NCBI RefSeq assembly: GCF_041146795.1 | Contig: NC_135182.1 | Location: forward strand, 33,958,509-34,022,508 | Direction: 5' to 3' | Origin: Maylandia zebra | Taxonomy: Eukaryota; Chordata; Actinopteri; Cichliformes; Cichlidae | DNA: 64,000 bases | Shown: in pieces, positions 24,470 through 34,814 of the stretch | Layout: every line of letters starts with the position of its first letter | How positions within the stretch are numbered: the stretch's first letter is position 1 | Translations under genes and position numbers: made by a program | Notes under the pieces: model-generated | Seen by the model: only the letters and a program-made list of their open reading frames with translations | Told to the model about the DNA's origin: nothing | Database searches by the model: none

Positions 24470-25800
24470 GTGTTCTTATGATACTTTTATTTTATGGAGA
24501 GAAACAGAATATGAACCAAACAAAAGAAAAACACATTACATAAAAGTTATAAACTAATTTGCATGTAACTGAGTGAAATAAGTATTTGATCCCCAACAAC
24601 CCAGACAGAACTCCAGCTCTCACAGATTGGCTGTGTGTGGCATTGCAGATTACAATCAGTCAATCAATTACAGATACTCCTGATCTCAACTCATTATGTA
24701 CATAAAGCATACCAGTCCACAGAATCAATTTCTCCTATTTGGATTTCTCACCCAGTAGCGGTTTTAGATACGGGCGACACGGGCGTTTGCCCGGGGCGGC
24801 ATCGTGGTGGGGGGGCGGCATCACGGGCATCGGCAAAAAAAAAAAAAAAATGCTCGTACTCATGCTGCCCCGACGTCATGCCAGTGCATATTGTGAATGG
24901 CATAGGCATCGATCGGTTTTCTATCGCCCATTTGCTGGGAGTAAGGGCGCCCTCCGTTTGCGAGGTGCGCCTGCTGCTTGCTGCACAGGGAGGAGAGGGC
25001 GGGGCGGCATCTAATAACCAACTCGCAAAATAAAACAAAATAAAAACAAACACAACAAACACAAAAACACCAGACATCATGATACAGACTTATAATTTGC
25101 ACCGATGTTTTTTCGAAATTCTATACCCGAAAAGTGAGCGTGAGAGCCCTCGGTGCGCCTGCTCGCTGCTGAAGTCAAAGTAAACTTTATTGTCATCTCC
25201 GCTACATACAGTGCAGTATATATATAGAGAGACAAGACGACAAGGCTCCAGTTACAGCAGTGCAAGTAAACAAACAATAAATATAAGAAGAGTAAGAAAA
25301 TAAATATACCAGTGTTCACCCAGGGCGCCAAACAGGCTAGGACCGCCACTGTTCTCACCACTATGTCAAAGACCAAAGAGCTGTGAAATTACATTAGAGA
25401 CAAGACTGTAGACCTGCACATGGTTGGATTAGGCAACCACACCATCAAGAAGAAGCTTAATGTGAAGGTAACAACTGTTGGTGCTATTTTTCTTAAATGG
25501 AAGAAATATAAAATGACCATCAATTGCCCCATGCAAGATCTTACCTCATGGGGTGAGGATGATCATAACAAAGGTGGTGGATCAGCCTAAAACTCCACAG
25601 GAGGATGTTGATGACCCGAAATGAGTTGAAACCACAGCCACAACCACTGCCATAGCAGACTGAAATCTTGCATAAACCACATGTACAGGGCTGTTTTAAG
25701 TTTGCCAGTGAACACCTAAATGACTTTGAGAAGGCTTAGGAGAAAGTGCTGTGGACAGAGGAAACCAAAATGGAGCTCTTTGGAATCAACTTGTTTTTCC
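24470..25800 (+). pseudogene. Tc1-like transposon remnant interrupted by an hAT element
   Basis: The left part has GAAATAAGTATTTGATCCCC (24,575-24,595), typical of a Tc1-like terminal region. After the nested hAT (24,753-25,351) the plus strand reads a decayed transposase: MSKTKEL then a stop, then [16 protein letters not shown] and [20 protein letters not shown]. That is the helix-turn-helix region. Near 25,740-25,790 KCCGQRKPKWSSLES corresponds to the catalytic WTDETK block, frameshifted. Duplicated with the segment at 34,815-36,145. Confidence 0.8.
24753..25351. mobile_element. Non-autonomous hAT element (599 bp) with 8-bp TSD
   Basis: Starts CAGTAGCGGTTTTAGATACG and ends with the inverted counterpart, CTAGGACCGCCACTG. 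Both sides are flanked by the identical 8-mer TTCTCACC (24,745-24,752 and 25,352-25,359). An 8-bp TSD with CAG...CTG ends defines hAT. No transposase is inside. An A-tract (24,835-24,849) and a piece of LINE 3' UTR (about 25,170-25,315) are carried as cargo. The insertion splits the Tc1 remnant. Copied with the segment at 35,098-35,696. Confidence 0.93.
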
Positions 25801-26344
25801 AGGAAGAGAAAGGTCTTCTTTTCCTTTTCCTTTTTGATAAGTTATAAAGTAAAACAGTAAATTCAATCATTTTATGCTCACTTTCTATTACATTTTTCTT
25901 AAGGCAAGTAAAGGTTTGATGGTAACTGTAATGAACAAGATTAATATGACTATCAAGTCTTTAGAAATTCATAAAAATGTCATTTGCTTCAAATGTAACA
26001 CCACAACAAATATTATTTCAAATGTCAGTTTGAAGCTGTAAATGGGAGGTATGACAAACCAGCAAAGGTTAACGTTTAATTAGGTAGAAAAAAAGAAAAG
26101 CGACATTACTGTAAATAATCAGATGGACAAGGTTGTTCCAAGTCTTGATGACTGGCAATATTTCAAAAGAAAAACAGAAATCAGTGAAGTAATCACTGAA
26201 GAAAACAGTTCACGGTGCATACGGCTTACTTCAAGGTAATACAGAAAAAATATGGAGTTCTTTGTTTAGAATAAGAAAAAAATGACTTATGGAAACCCAC
26301 AAAAACTACACTTTTACAGTCAGAGAGAGAGAAAAAAAAAACTA
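25801..26344. other. AT-rich spacer, nothing recognised
   Basis: No coding motif. A (GA)n/A-rich run near 26,322-26,340 is missing from the second copy. Confidence 0.4.
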
Positions 26345-26639
26345 CACTGTAAAAAAACAATCCTAAAAAAAACAGTAATATTCCAGCAGCTGGGGCACCA
26401 AATTAATCCCATAAAATAACAGAAAATAACTTTCTCATAAAAATACGTTTTTTTTCAGTAATGACACTACAGTTTGTTGCCCTAATTTTACATGTGATTT
26501 TTTAAGTGCTTTTAAACATTAAATTAGGAACATTTTAATGTGAGTAAACAATGAAATTACCTATAAACAACGTCAATGAATGCGGCAATATGAATAATAA
26601 TACTTAAATGTACAGAAATATACAGTTAACAGTTGGTTT

Positions 26640-27949
26640 AAATAATAATAATAATGATGGATTGCATTTATATAGTGCTTTTCGAGACCCTCAAAGCGCT
26701 TTACAATTCCACTATTCATTCACTCTCACATTCACACACTGGTGGAGGCAGCTACAGTTGTAGCCACAGCTGCCCTGGGGCAGACTGACAGAAGCGAGGC
26801 TGCCATATTGCGCCATCGGCCCCTCTGGCCAACACCAGTAGGTGGTAGGTGAAGTCAGTAGCGGTTTTTGATACGGGCGACGTGGTGGGGGGCGGCATCA
26901 CGGGCATCGGCAAAAAAAATAAAAATAAAAAATTGCTCGTACTCATGCTGCCCCGACATCAGCCAGCGCATATTGGGAATGGCATAGGCACTGATCGCTT
27001 TTCTGTCGCCTATTTGCTGGGAGTAAATATCAATAACAATTGAAAATTTATAATTTACAGTTTGATGATTTAAAGTCTCACACACAGCCCGTCAAAAGGG
27101 GAGAGGACCAGCTGCTTCCAAATAGAGCACATTTCATTCATAATGATGTAAATCCAAGCCCATTATGTATTCATGATTTGAATCCTGGGTTGTGTGAAAT
27201 CCCAGAAATAAACTGTGGACAAAGTGAATCTGTGAACTAAGGTGTAGGTCTGTTAGGTTATGTTGTGGTGATCCTCGGGTTGAGGGGTTTGTGTTCATAC
27301 TGGAGTGCAAAATGAAAACCAGTGGAAGATGGACAAGAAAAGTTCAAAGCCATCAGGTGCTCAGTTTAGAAAAAAGAGAAAAGAAGAGGAGGAGAAACGA
27401 GCAAAAGATACAGGTAAGCAGATGTGTCGTTGGATAATGGCAGCTCATCCTGAAACAATCAGAGTCAGAATCAGAATACTTTATTAATCCCTAAGGAAAT
27501 AATGTGGATTACAGTTGCTCCAAAAAGAAATGGTAAAAATAGTAACAGTAACAGACTAAACTCCAAACAGTACATTATGTTACAGATTTTAATGTTAATT
27601 AGTCATTTTCAATTTGTCCTGTTCTCATTGTATGACAAATTATGATGGCTGTTTGGTAGCTGTTTGCATTGAATGCATACTCTCTCTCTTTATATGTGTG
27701 TGTGTTTCTCTGGCGAAATTCAGTATGGTTCCGACAACAGTTTTATGTTAATGTATAATCCTTAATATGTTTTATGTGTGTGGGGCGCCAGAGGGAGTGT
27801 TCACCCGGGGCGCCAAACAGGCTAGGACCGCCACTGGGTGAAGTGTCTTGTCCAAGGACACAAAGACCGAGAGTGTCCGAGCCAGGGCTCGAACCGGCAA
27901 CCTTCTGAGTACAAGGCGAATTGCCAACTCTTGAGCCACGATCGCCCTA
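26640..27949 (-). mobile_element. tRNA-derived SINE (copy 1), split by an hAT element
   Basis: Read on the minus strand, the tRNA-like head starts near 27,948 (GGGCGATCGTGGCTCAAGAG) and includes the Pol III B-box-like GGTTCGAGCCC. The body ends at 26,660 with AGCACTATATAAATGCAATC and an (ATT)n tail. The hAT at 26,856-27,836 splits it. The unbroken partner is at 39,236-39,525. Confidence 0.85.
26856..27836. mobile_element. hAT element (981 bp) with 8-bp TSD and an empty site in copy 2
   Basis: Ends match the 24,753 hAT family (CAGTAGCGG... and ...TAGGACCGCCACTG). The 8-mer GGTGAAGT flanks it on both sides (26,848-26,855 and 27,837-27,844) and occurs once, uninterrupted, in the corresponding SINE of copy 2 near 39,413-39,420. 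No transposase frame. Positions 27,455-27,530 carry a minus-strand LINE 3' tail (TCAGAATCAGAATACTTTAT then TAATCCCTAAGGAAAT). Confidence 0.95.
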
Positions 27950-28289
27950 AACAACAATAATAATAATTGTCATTTGATGTAAAAAAAAGTTTATAAGAAT
28001 CATTTTATATATTTTCCATAGCATTACATTTGAATTTAACAGTTCAATCTTTCAAATAATGGACAGATATTTATGAAATTATGATACATTTGTGAATGTA
28101 TTTTAACAATCTAAATATGCTCATGTAAGAAAATTATGTTTTATTACATTTACAGTGATTTTACGTTAATTTACATTTGAAATGTAAAATCACAGTCTAT
28201 TTATGTGAATTTAATGATATTCTGGAAAAACAGTACAAAACTGTAAAATACACAGTAAAATATTTTATATTACAATTTTTTTTACAGTG

Positions 28290-28780
28290 TAACAAAGGCA
28301 CAGCACAGAAAAGAGGTTGGAACTAATAAAGCAGAAATACTTTGCTACTCTAGAATTTACAGGTATCTACATCTTTTTACTTTTCTTCCCTACATTTTAA
28401 CGCAAATATCTGTCTTTTTCACTCCTTACATTTTAAAACAGACTCATTGCTTTTGGTTTAACACATTTAATTAATGTTTTTTTCTTTTTTTGCACACTGG
28501 ACACTGCAAATGAACCCGAACAGGTAAAATATAAAAAAAAAAACCCTTTCAACTAACCAGACTTGCCAAGTGTAATGAGAAGACAGGACAGTTGTGGGTT
28601 TACATTTATTTTGACCTTCAAAAATACATTTAGTGCAAAAATCTTGGAAATGGAAGTAATCTTAGATATACACGAAATATTCCAACTTTCTAACTAATTA
28701 CACTAGAGGTGTCAACAAGGCCCAGGAGCCGAATTTGGCCCAGCAAAGTAAGAAAAAACAAGTTACAGAAAGCCGTAGAA
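28290..28780. other. Spacer shared by both duplication copies
   Basis: Partner is about 39,877-40,330. No gene seen. Confidence 0.5.
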
Positions 28781-29376
28781 AACTATACTAACTATAAGTG
28801 CGAAACTGAGCTGTGCAATGTGCATATGGCCTGAGGGATGTAACAGTGGGTTATATCACAGTGTTCAGAGTAACAGCCTGCTTGAAGAAACTCTATTTGC
28901 GTGGCTTGTTTTACTAAACAGCGGCAGAGCCTCCTGAATGCAGCAGTTTGAACAGTTCGTGTCCGGGACGTGAGCGGTCTGCAGAGATTTCCTAACACTG
29001 GACCTCTACAGGTCCTGGATGGAGGCAAGATCAGCACTGATGATCAGCTCTGCAGATCTGATTGCCTGTTGCAGTCTGGCCCAGTGACTGATGTCCACAG
29101 AACAGACTACATGATAGCAATATGGAAGATGACCAGCAGCTCCTGTGGCAGGTTGTAGTTCCTGAGGCAACTTAGGGCCTTCTTCTGGAAAGAGTTTATA
29201 TGCAAGGATCACTTCAGATCGTGTGGAAAGGTGGATCCTAGGAATCTGAAGGGAACCACAGTAGCTACTGTATTGTTAAGCATCAGAAAAATCTGACTTA
29301 AGGATCAGACCAATGATGGTGGTGTCATCAGCGAACTTAAGGAGTTTCACATATGGGACAAGAACAGCAGGGAGAG
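28781..29376 (-). pseudogene. LINE reverse-transcriptase remnant (copy 1)
   Basis: The minus strand near 29,276-29,380 reads LLKFADDTTIIGLI, the catalytic YADD-type motif of a non-LTR reverse transcriptase. The rest (29,006-29,212) reads a degraded downstream segment. It is truncated and frameshifted. Partner in copy 2: 40,330-40,918. Confidence 0.75.
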
Positions 29377-29627
29377 TGATAGGTTTGTAGCTTGAACCTA
29401 TTCGCTGGAACGTTAAGACAATATAATTACACTGCAAGCAAGACGCAAGTAGGCAAACTTCTTCATGGTACTCGTGCACGGGAGAGAACCAGACAGAGCG
29501 CCGTTCCTTCGCTTGACCCCAGTAGCTCTTGTCCGTCCTCCCGTAACACTGTCCTTTTATTGAGGTTACATGAATATGCATAGGTTCATTAACATACGAC
29601 GTCTACATACAAACAAAGAGTACCTTG

Positions 29628-29688
<61 letters not shown>

Positions 29689-30024
29689 ACTGCTGATCAA
29701 AGGGTCAAACATCCTTGGTCAGGAAGAGGGTAGCCTCCCCCTCACCCTAGATGGTTCATCCTAGATAACACGGTGAGGAAGTCCTGCAGTTCATCTAAAC
29801 AAAGAGCACTTAGACTAGAACAGATGTAGCTACGTTAATCCTACCATAAAATAATAAGACACGGTATGACCTCTCATGCTCCCAAAGTGCTGTCTAATAC
29901 ACACAAAGTTTGCAGACTATCAAGGATCAAAACCTCTACCAATCTACAACTAATTACAAAACTCTAAGCATATATAAGTAAATATTTCTAAGCATAAATG
30001 ACAATCAACAATACAAATCTAACA
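29377..30024. mobile_element. Solo LTR (648 bp) with 5-bp TSD GAGAG
   Basis: Begins TGATAGGTTTGTAG and ends AATCTAACA. GAGAG flanks both sides (29,372-29,376 and 30,025-30,029). In copy 2 the empty site is a single GAGAG at about 40,917-40,921. TG...CA ends, 5-bp TSD, no open frame and about 0.65 kb length fit an LTR left after recombination between the two LTRs of a retrotransposon. A (GT)28 microsatellite lies inside at 29,631-29,687. No internal LTR-element DNA of the same family was seen nearby. Confidence 0.85.
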
Positions 30025-30029
30025 GAGAG

Positions 30030-30825
30030 AACACACCTGTGGGGGAGGCTGGTGAGGGTAGTTTGTGTGTGGGATGTGGTGCTTCTTGGACTCACCTACT
30101 GCTGGGAAATGAGCTACCAGAAATTTTTTTTTTTGCAAATTTTACACATTTATTTCTTACTATTTAACAGATTTCTAAATTTTGTCATGTAGAAAAACTG
30201 ATTTGCACTGTAAATGTTCAGCTTCAACTTTCAATCCTTCAAACAATGTAAAAGCCATTTAATTGTACAAGTGTTAAGTAAAAACAGACTTTCATGTTTG
30301 ATTAAGCAGAAATTCAAAAACTGGTCCAGTTGCTAAAACCTCTGACTGTTTCAATAAGTGTTAAAGAAAAAGAGGATAAAACTGAGAAAACTACTAAAAC
30401 TGCTTCACATCCATGTGGTTGTGGATCAGATTTATAAGACAGCATAATATCAAAATAGATTGACACTCTGATAGTGCTGCCACATCTAAAACAGTTTGTC
30501 TTTTAATCCTTTTCACATGTGCAGTCTCCATGGTGCCTGTTATTTCCTTGAACGGTAATGAGAAGAAAGAGAGTGAAATTTACAGCCTTTCTACATATCA
30601 GTGTTTTTTTGGTAATTAGGCAGGTGACCATCAAAAATACATTTAGTGCAAAGACATATACAAAATGTAAATCATCTGGGAAATGCAGATAAATAATAAA
30701 ACGTCATATCCGCTCACATCAATAGACATGTTTTCAGACAACTCCAAATAAAACACAAATTTCAGTAAAAATTAAACATTTTTTGGACTTATTTTAAAAT
30801 GGATGTCAAACAATGGGTGTGACAC
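30030..30825. other. Downstream flank of OR3
   Basis: Unit-specific DNA shared with 40,922-41,600, 45,240-46,069 and 53,410-54,240. A recurring CAGGTGACCATCAAAAATAC block and a TCAATAAGTGTTAAAGAAAA block are landmarks. No gene. Confidence 0.6.
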
Positions 30826-31797
30826 TTAGCTGTGTGTGAAACTATTTTCTGATCGAATAAAACAAAATTTAGTTCTTTTTAAAATAACAACACTATACAA
30901 TTTTTTTCGAATTTTGGTCAGTTTGAAACCGTAAATCAGAGGATTCATAATAGGAGGAATGACAAGAAACTCTATTGCTACAAAGTTTTGAAGGGTCTGA
31001 TGCAACTCTTTCGAACCCAGTCGCATACTTATAACATCAGTAAGTACTGCCACAACAAAAGTAAATAATGAGACGAGATGTGGGACACATGTTTGCATGA
31101 ACTTTGCCCTGTTTTCTATAGACTTTACACATGTTTGAATGATATACATATAGGACCAAACTATAAAAACACCATGAAGCAAATAAATAATTATTGTAAT
31201 ATTTGCAAATATTCCATTAACTATAGTTTGTGCTGGAAAACAAGCGAGTTGGACAATACTCCAGTTCATACAGAAGAGTCTGGAAAGATACGGGCTGCAT
31301 AACTTCAGTCTGGATGTTAGAAAGGCATTCACAGCCATAATGCAGAAATTTGTGAACCACAAAAAACATGCAAACCTTATGACTCTTTGCTTTGACATGA
31401 TAGAGTGGTACTTCAGTGGCTGACATATGGCCACATATCTGTCATATGCCATGAGTGCAAGAATCGACAGTTCACCACAGACAAAAGAATAAATCACCTT
31501 AGTCTGAATAAGGCAACCGTAATATGAGATGAGATGAACATCAGAGAGGAGATCCCAGAGAAATTTGGGAAAGAAACCTGCTGTTCCATAAAGTGCACTG
31601 ATGCAAAAGACACAGAGCAGAATATACATTGATTCATGGAGGTTGCTGTCCAAGATGATGATCACAATGAGAGAAACATTGACGAGGCAAATGATGCAGT
31701 AACACAACAAACTGAGGAAAAAGAGAACAAACCTGTGACTGACTGTTTCATTGAAACCTGAAAGAAAAAACATTGTTATTACAGAAACATTATTCAT
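30826..31797 (-). CDS. Olfactory receptor OR3 (323 aa)
   Basis: Intact odorant receptor GPCR with MAYDRYVAIC, KFMQTCVPHL and PPIMNPLIYGF in the usual places. Compared with OR1, OR2 and OR4 it has an extended C-terminus after the conserved ILK, ending RSENSFTHS. OR5 and OR6 share this tail, so these three form one subgroup. It also has LHESMY where the others have LHEPMY, and a TKVIYSFVCGEL block in TM3. This gene is the right-hand member of duplication copy 1. The copy-2 counterpart is missing at 41,600. Confidence 0.95.
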   Translation of the reverse strand: MNNVSVITMFFLSGFNETVSHRFVLFFLSLLCYCIICLVNVSLIVIIILDSNLHESMYILLCVFCISALYGTAGFFPKFLWDLLSDVHLISYYGCLIQTKVIYSFVCGELSILALMAYDRYVAICQPLKYHSIMSKQRVIRFACFLWFTNFCIMAVNAFLTSRLKLCSPYLSRLFCMNWSIVQLACFPAQTIVNGIFANITIIIYLLHGVFIVWSYMYIIQTCVKSIENRAKFMQTCVPHLVSLFTFVVAVLTDVISMRLGSKELHQTLQNFVAIEFLVIPPIMNPLIYGFKLTKIRKKLYSVVILKRTKFCFIRSENSFTHS

Positions 31798-32124
31798 TGT
31801 GATTGAGAGATCTAAGTGAAGCCTAGTCGCTCACTGTATCTGTTCTCCTCTCTCCTCTATCAGGTACAGATAACAGCAACACGTGAGCTGGGATTTCAAA
31901 CCAGCCAATCATTGATCTGGAATGAAAGCTCACAGCTTTGGAAAATCACAGGGGATTTAATATGTATCATGTACTAAACACATAATAAAACAAACCTGCA
32001 GGTTCTTGAAAAAGAAATATTAAAACGTTTTACAACTTTATTAAAAAAAATGCTTTCTTCATAATACTGTTAGGATTTTTTTTACATTTATGCCAATTAA
32101 ACATAATTGTCCAGGGCTTGTTGT
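31798..32124. other. Upstream flank of OR3
   Basis: Conserved upstream block shared with OR5 and OR6 flanks. It includes AAGCCTAGTCGCTCACTGTA and the GGTACAGATAACAGCAACAC block. No named promoter element can be assigned. Confidence 0.5.
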
Positions 32125-32205
32125 GGTTTTCTAAGTTTTCTAAGTTTTCTAAGATCTAAGTGAAGCCTAGTCGCTCACTGTATCTGTTTTTGTTCTGTTT
32201 GTTTT
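32125..32205. other. Duplication junction with templated patch
   Basis: Between the two tandem copies, the normal flank (compare 55,540-55,560) is replaced by three TTTTCTAAG repeats. These are followed by a 37-bp stretch at 32,152-32,188 identical to 31,807-31,843, and then TTTTTGTTCTGTTTG before copy 2 begins. The patch is a local copy inserted at the breakpoint. Confidence 0.85.
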
Positions 32206-32234
32206 TGTTCTGTTTATAACTATTAGAAAATGTC

Positions 32235-33257
32235 TGATTGAACACAGAAGAAAAATGCACTTTACTGCACATCTTCATTTTGTTTTTCTAATTCCATTCA
32301 GAGATGGACTTGCTGTTGTGTTTTGGATCATTGTCCTGCTGCAAAACCCAAGTGCACTTCAGCTTGAGGTACGAACAGATGGCCAGAAATTCTCCTTCAG
32401 GATGTTTTGGTAGACTGCAGAATTCATGGTTGAATTTACCATAGCAAGTCTTCCAGGTCTTGAGGCAGTAAAACGGCTCAAGAACATCACACTAACGCCA
32501 CCACATTTTACTGTTTGTATGAAATTCATTTTCTAAAATGCACTTTAATTTTCACACCAGACATAACGGCACACAAACCTGCCAAAACGTTCTACTTTTG
32601 TCTCATCAGTCCTCAGAGTATTTTCCCAGAAGTCTTGGGGAGCATAATCATGAGCCTTTATGTCTCTTTTAATAAACGTGGTTTTCGTCTTGGAACCATT
32701 TTTGCCAAGTCATGAACACTGACATTAGCTGAGGCAAGAGAGGCCTGTAGTTCTTTGGATGTTGTTCTGGGGTCTTTTGTGTCGTCTTGGATGAGTCGTG
32801 CCTGTGCTCTCACAGTAATGGGATGGTTCACCACTGTTTCATGTTTTCACCATTTGTAGATAATGGCTCTCACTGCGGTTCCATAATTTTAGAAATGGCT
32901 TTATAGCCTTTTCCAGACTCAGAGATCTCAAATACTTTGTTTCTGATTTGTTCATGCATTTCCCTGGATTGTGGCATGATGTCTGCTTTTGACGATCTTT
33001 TCGTCTACTCCACTTTGTCAGGCAGCTCATATTTAAGGGATTTTTTTGATTGAGAAAATGTAGCACTTTTTCACACAGGACCATGTGTTTTTTTTGTTGG
33101 TGGTGGTTTTTCACCTTGATTTAGAAACTGCATTTTGTGATTTCGTGTGTTATCGTCATCTTAAATTTGTTCGATGTTCTGAAACATTTAAGTTTGACGA
33201 ACATAAAAATAAAACAGGAAATCAGGAAGGGGGCGAACACTTTTTCACACCACTGTA
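32235..33257 (-). pseudogene. Tc1/mariner-like element remnant (copy 2)
   Basis: Same as 21,890-22,912. A one-base loss near 32,985 (GTCTGC rather than GTCTGGC) shifts the frame of the helix-turn-helix segment, so its open frame now starts differently (32,839-33,114). Confidence 0.8.
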
Positions 33258-33676
33258 ATGACAAATGTTGTTACTGACAAATCTGTTATTGTCGTAAACA
33301 GGAATGACGTTGTAAACTCATATTTACTTTAGAATTAGAATTACAGCCTCTCTATATGAATGCTATATGGTAATTACAATATTGTAATAATGTAGGATCT
33401 TTATCTTACAATATTAGGCACCTTGAGGTGACTGTTGTTATGATTTGGTGCTACATAAATAAAACTGAATTCAATTAAATTAGGCAGGTGGTCATCATAA
33501 ATACATTCAGTGCAAAGATATGTAGGAAATGGAAATGACCTGAGATATGAAGATAGAGATTAAAGCTGCAGAACTGCTTACATTAATATCTTTTTTCAAT
33601 GCACATAAGAAAAGGATCTGATCTGTAACTGTCCATGATTACAAAAAATTTGTTATCTTACTAAATAACACAGAAG

Positions 33677-34606
33677 TCACTTAGTTTTAAAAATAACAAC
33701 ACTACAAATTGTTTTCCGAATTTTGGTCAGTTTGAAACCATAAATCAGAGGATTCATAATTGGAGGAATGACAAGAAACTCTATTGCTGCAAAGTTTTGA
33801 ACGGTCTGAGGCAACTCTTTCGAACCCAGTCGCATATTTGTAATGTCCAAAAGCTTTGTCACAGCAAAAGTAAATAATGAGACGAGATGTGGGACACATG
33901 TTTGCATGAACTTTGCCCTGTTTTCTATAGACCTGACACATGTTTGAATGATATACATATAGGACCAAACTATAAAAACACCGTAAAGAAAATAAATACT
34001 TATTGTAATATTTGCAGATATAGCATTGATTGCAGTTTGTGCTGGAAAACAAGCGAGTTGAACAATACTCCAGTTCACACAGAGGAGTCTGGAAATATAC
34101 GGGCTGCATAACTTCAGTCTGGATGTTAGAAAGGTATTCACAGCCACAATGCAGAAATTTGTGAACCACAAAAACCATGCAAACCTAATGACTCTTTGCT
34201 TTGACATGATAGAGTGGTACTTCAGTGGCTGACATATGGCCACATATCTGTCATATGCCATGAGTGCAGGAATCGACAGTTCACCACAGGCAGAAGAATA
34301 AATCACCTGATTCTGAATAAGGCAACCGTAATATGAGATGAGATGAACATCAGAGAGGAGATCCCAGAGAAATTTGGGGTAGAAACCTGCTGTTCCATAA
34401 AGTGCATTGATGCAAAAGACACAGAGCAGAATATACATTGGTTCATGGAGGTTGCTGTGCAAGATGATGATCACAATGAGAGAAACATTTAGCAGGCAAA
34501 TGATGCAGTAACACAACAAACTGAGGGAAAAGAGAACAAACCTGTGACTGACTGTTTCATTGAAACCTGAAAGAAAAAACATTGTTATTACAGAAACATT
34601 ATTCAT
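33677..34606 (-). CDS. Olfactory receptor OR4 (309 aa), recent duplicate of OR2
   Basis: Intact odorant receptor GPCR, near-identical to OR2. Replacements seen by eye: T to N in LIQ(T/N)QVIY, L to I in SPY(L/I)S, F to L in SRL(F/L)CVN, L to M in WSY(L/M)YI and L to V in PQT(L/V)Q. One silent change lies in the PPIMNP codons. All family motifs are kept (MAYDRYVAIC, KFMQTCVPHL, PPIMNPLIYGF). Two of the variant residues match those in other paralogues (I of SPYIS in OR1/OR5; M of WSYMYI in OR1/OR3/OR5), so gene conversion is a possible source. Confidence 0.95.
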   Translation of the reverse strand: MNNVSVITMFFLSGFNETVSHRFVLFSLSLLCYCIICLLNVSLIVIIILHSNLHEPMYILLCVFCINALYGTAGFYPKFLWDLLSDVHLISYYGCLIQNQVIYSSACGELSIPALMAYDRYVAICQPLKYHSIMSKQRVIRFAWFLWFTNFCIVAVNTFLTSRLKLCSPYISRLLCVNWSIVQLACFPAQTAINAISANITISIYFLYGVFIVWSYMYIIQTCVRSIENRAKFMQTCVPHLVSLFTFAVTKLLDITNMRLGSKELPQTVQNFAAIEFLVIPPIMNPLIYGFKLTKIRKTICSVVIFKTK

Positions 34607-34814
34607 TGTGATTGAGAGAAGTGAAGCCTAGTCTCTCACATCTGGTCTCCTTTCTTCACTCTTCTCTGTCTAGTTTTGTCTACAGCAACATGTGAGCTGG
34701 GATTTCAAACCAGTCAACCAATGATCTGGAAAAAATCACAGGGGATTTAATATGCTGCATATACTAAACATCTCCTTCTGAATTTATAAGTTTGCTCACA
34801 AAGAAATGGATAGT

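Larger units (their letters stand above)
26345..28289. mobile_element. MITE with CACTGTAAAAAA ends, host of nested insertions (copy 1)
   Basis: Begins CACTGTAAAAAAAC and ends TTTTTTTTACAGTG, perfect inverted terminal motifs with TA just outside each. Inside it lies a SINE, and inside that an hAT element. The copy-2 partner is 36,654-39,876, which shares the same ends and SINE but has a LINE instead of the hAT. Starting with CACTG suggests a CACTA-like or other non-autonomous DNA transposon; the class is not settled. Confidence 0.7.
21861..32205. repeat. Tandem segmental duplication, copy 1 (10,345 bp)
   Basis: From 21,861 onward the sequence is almost identical to 32,206 onward. Offset is exactly 10,345 bp through OR2, the Tc1 remnants and the hAT element. 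The copy contains a Tc1 remnant, OR2, another Tc1 remnant with nested hAT, a nested MITE/SINE/hAT stack, a LINE remnant, a solo LTR and OR3. It is followed directly by copy 2 (32,206-41,600). Differences I could count by eye between 21,861-26,570 and its partner are few, mostly single bases, plus one short deletion at about 26,310-26,345. Confidence 0.95.

Noticed and set aside
24635-25080. Ala/Gly/Arg-rich frames of 80-132 aa, repeated at 34,980-35,425
   Set aside because: They lie within the GC-rich ends of the hAT element and its Tc1 host; their duplication comes from the segmental duplication, not selection.
29631-29687. Cys-Val repeat protein in the (GT)n tract
   Set aside because: Simple translation of a dinucleotide repeat within the solo LTR.
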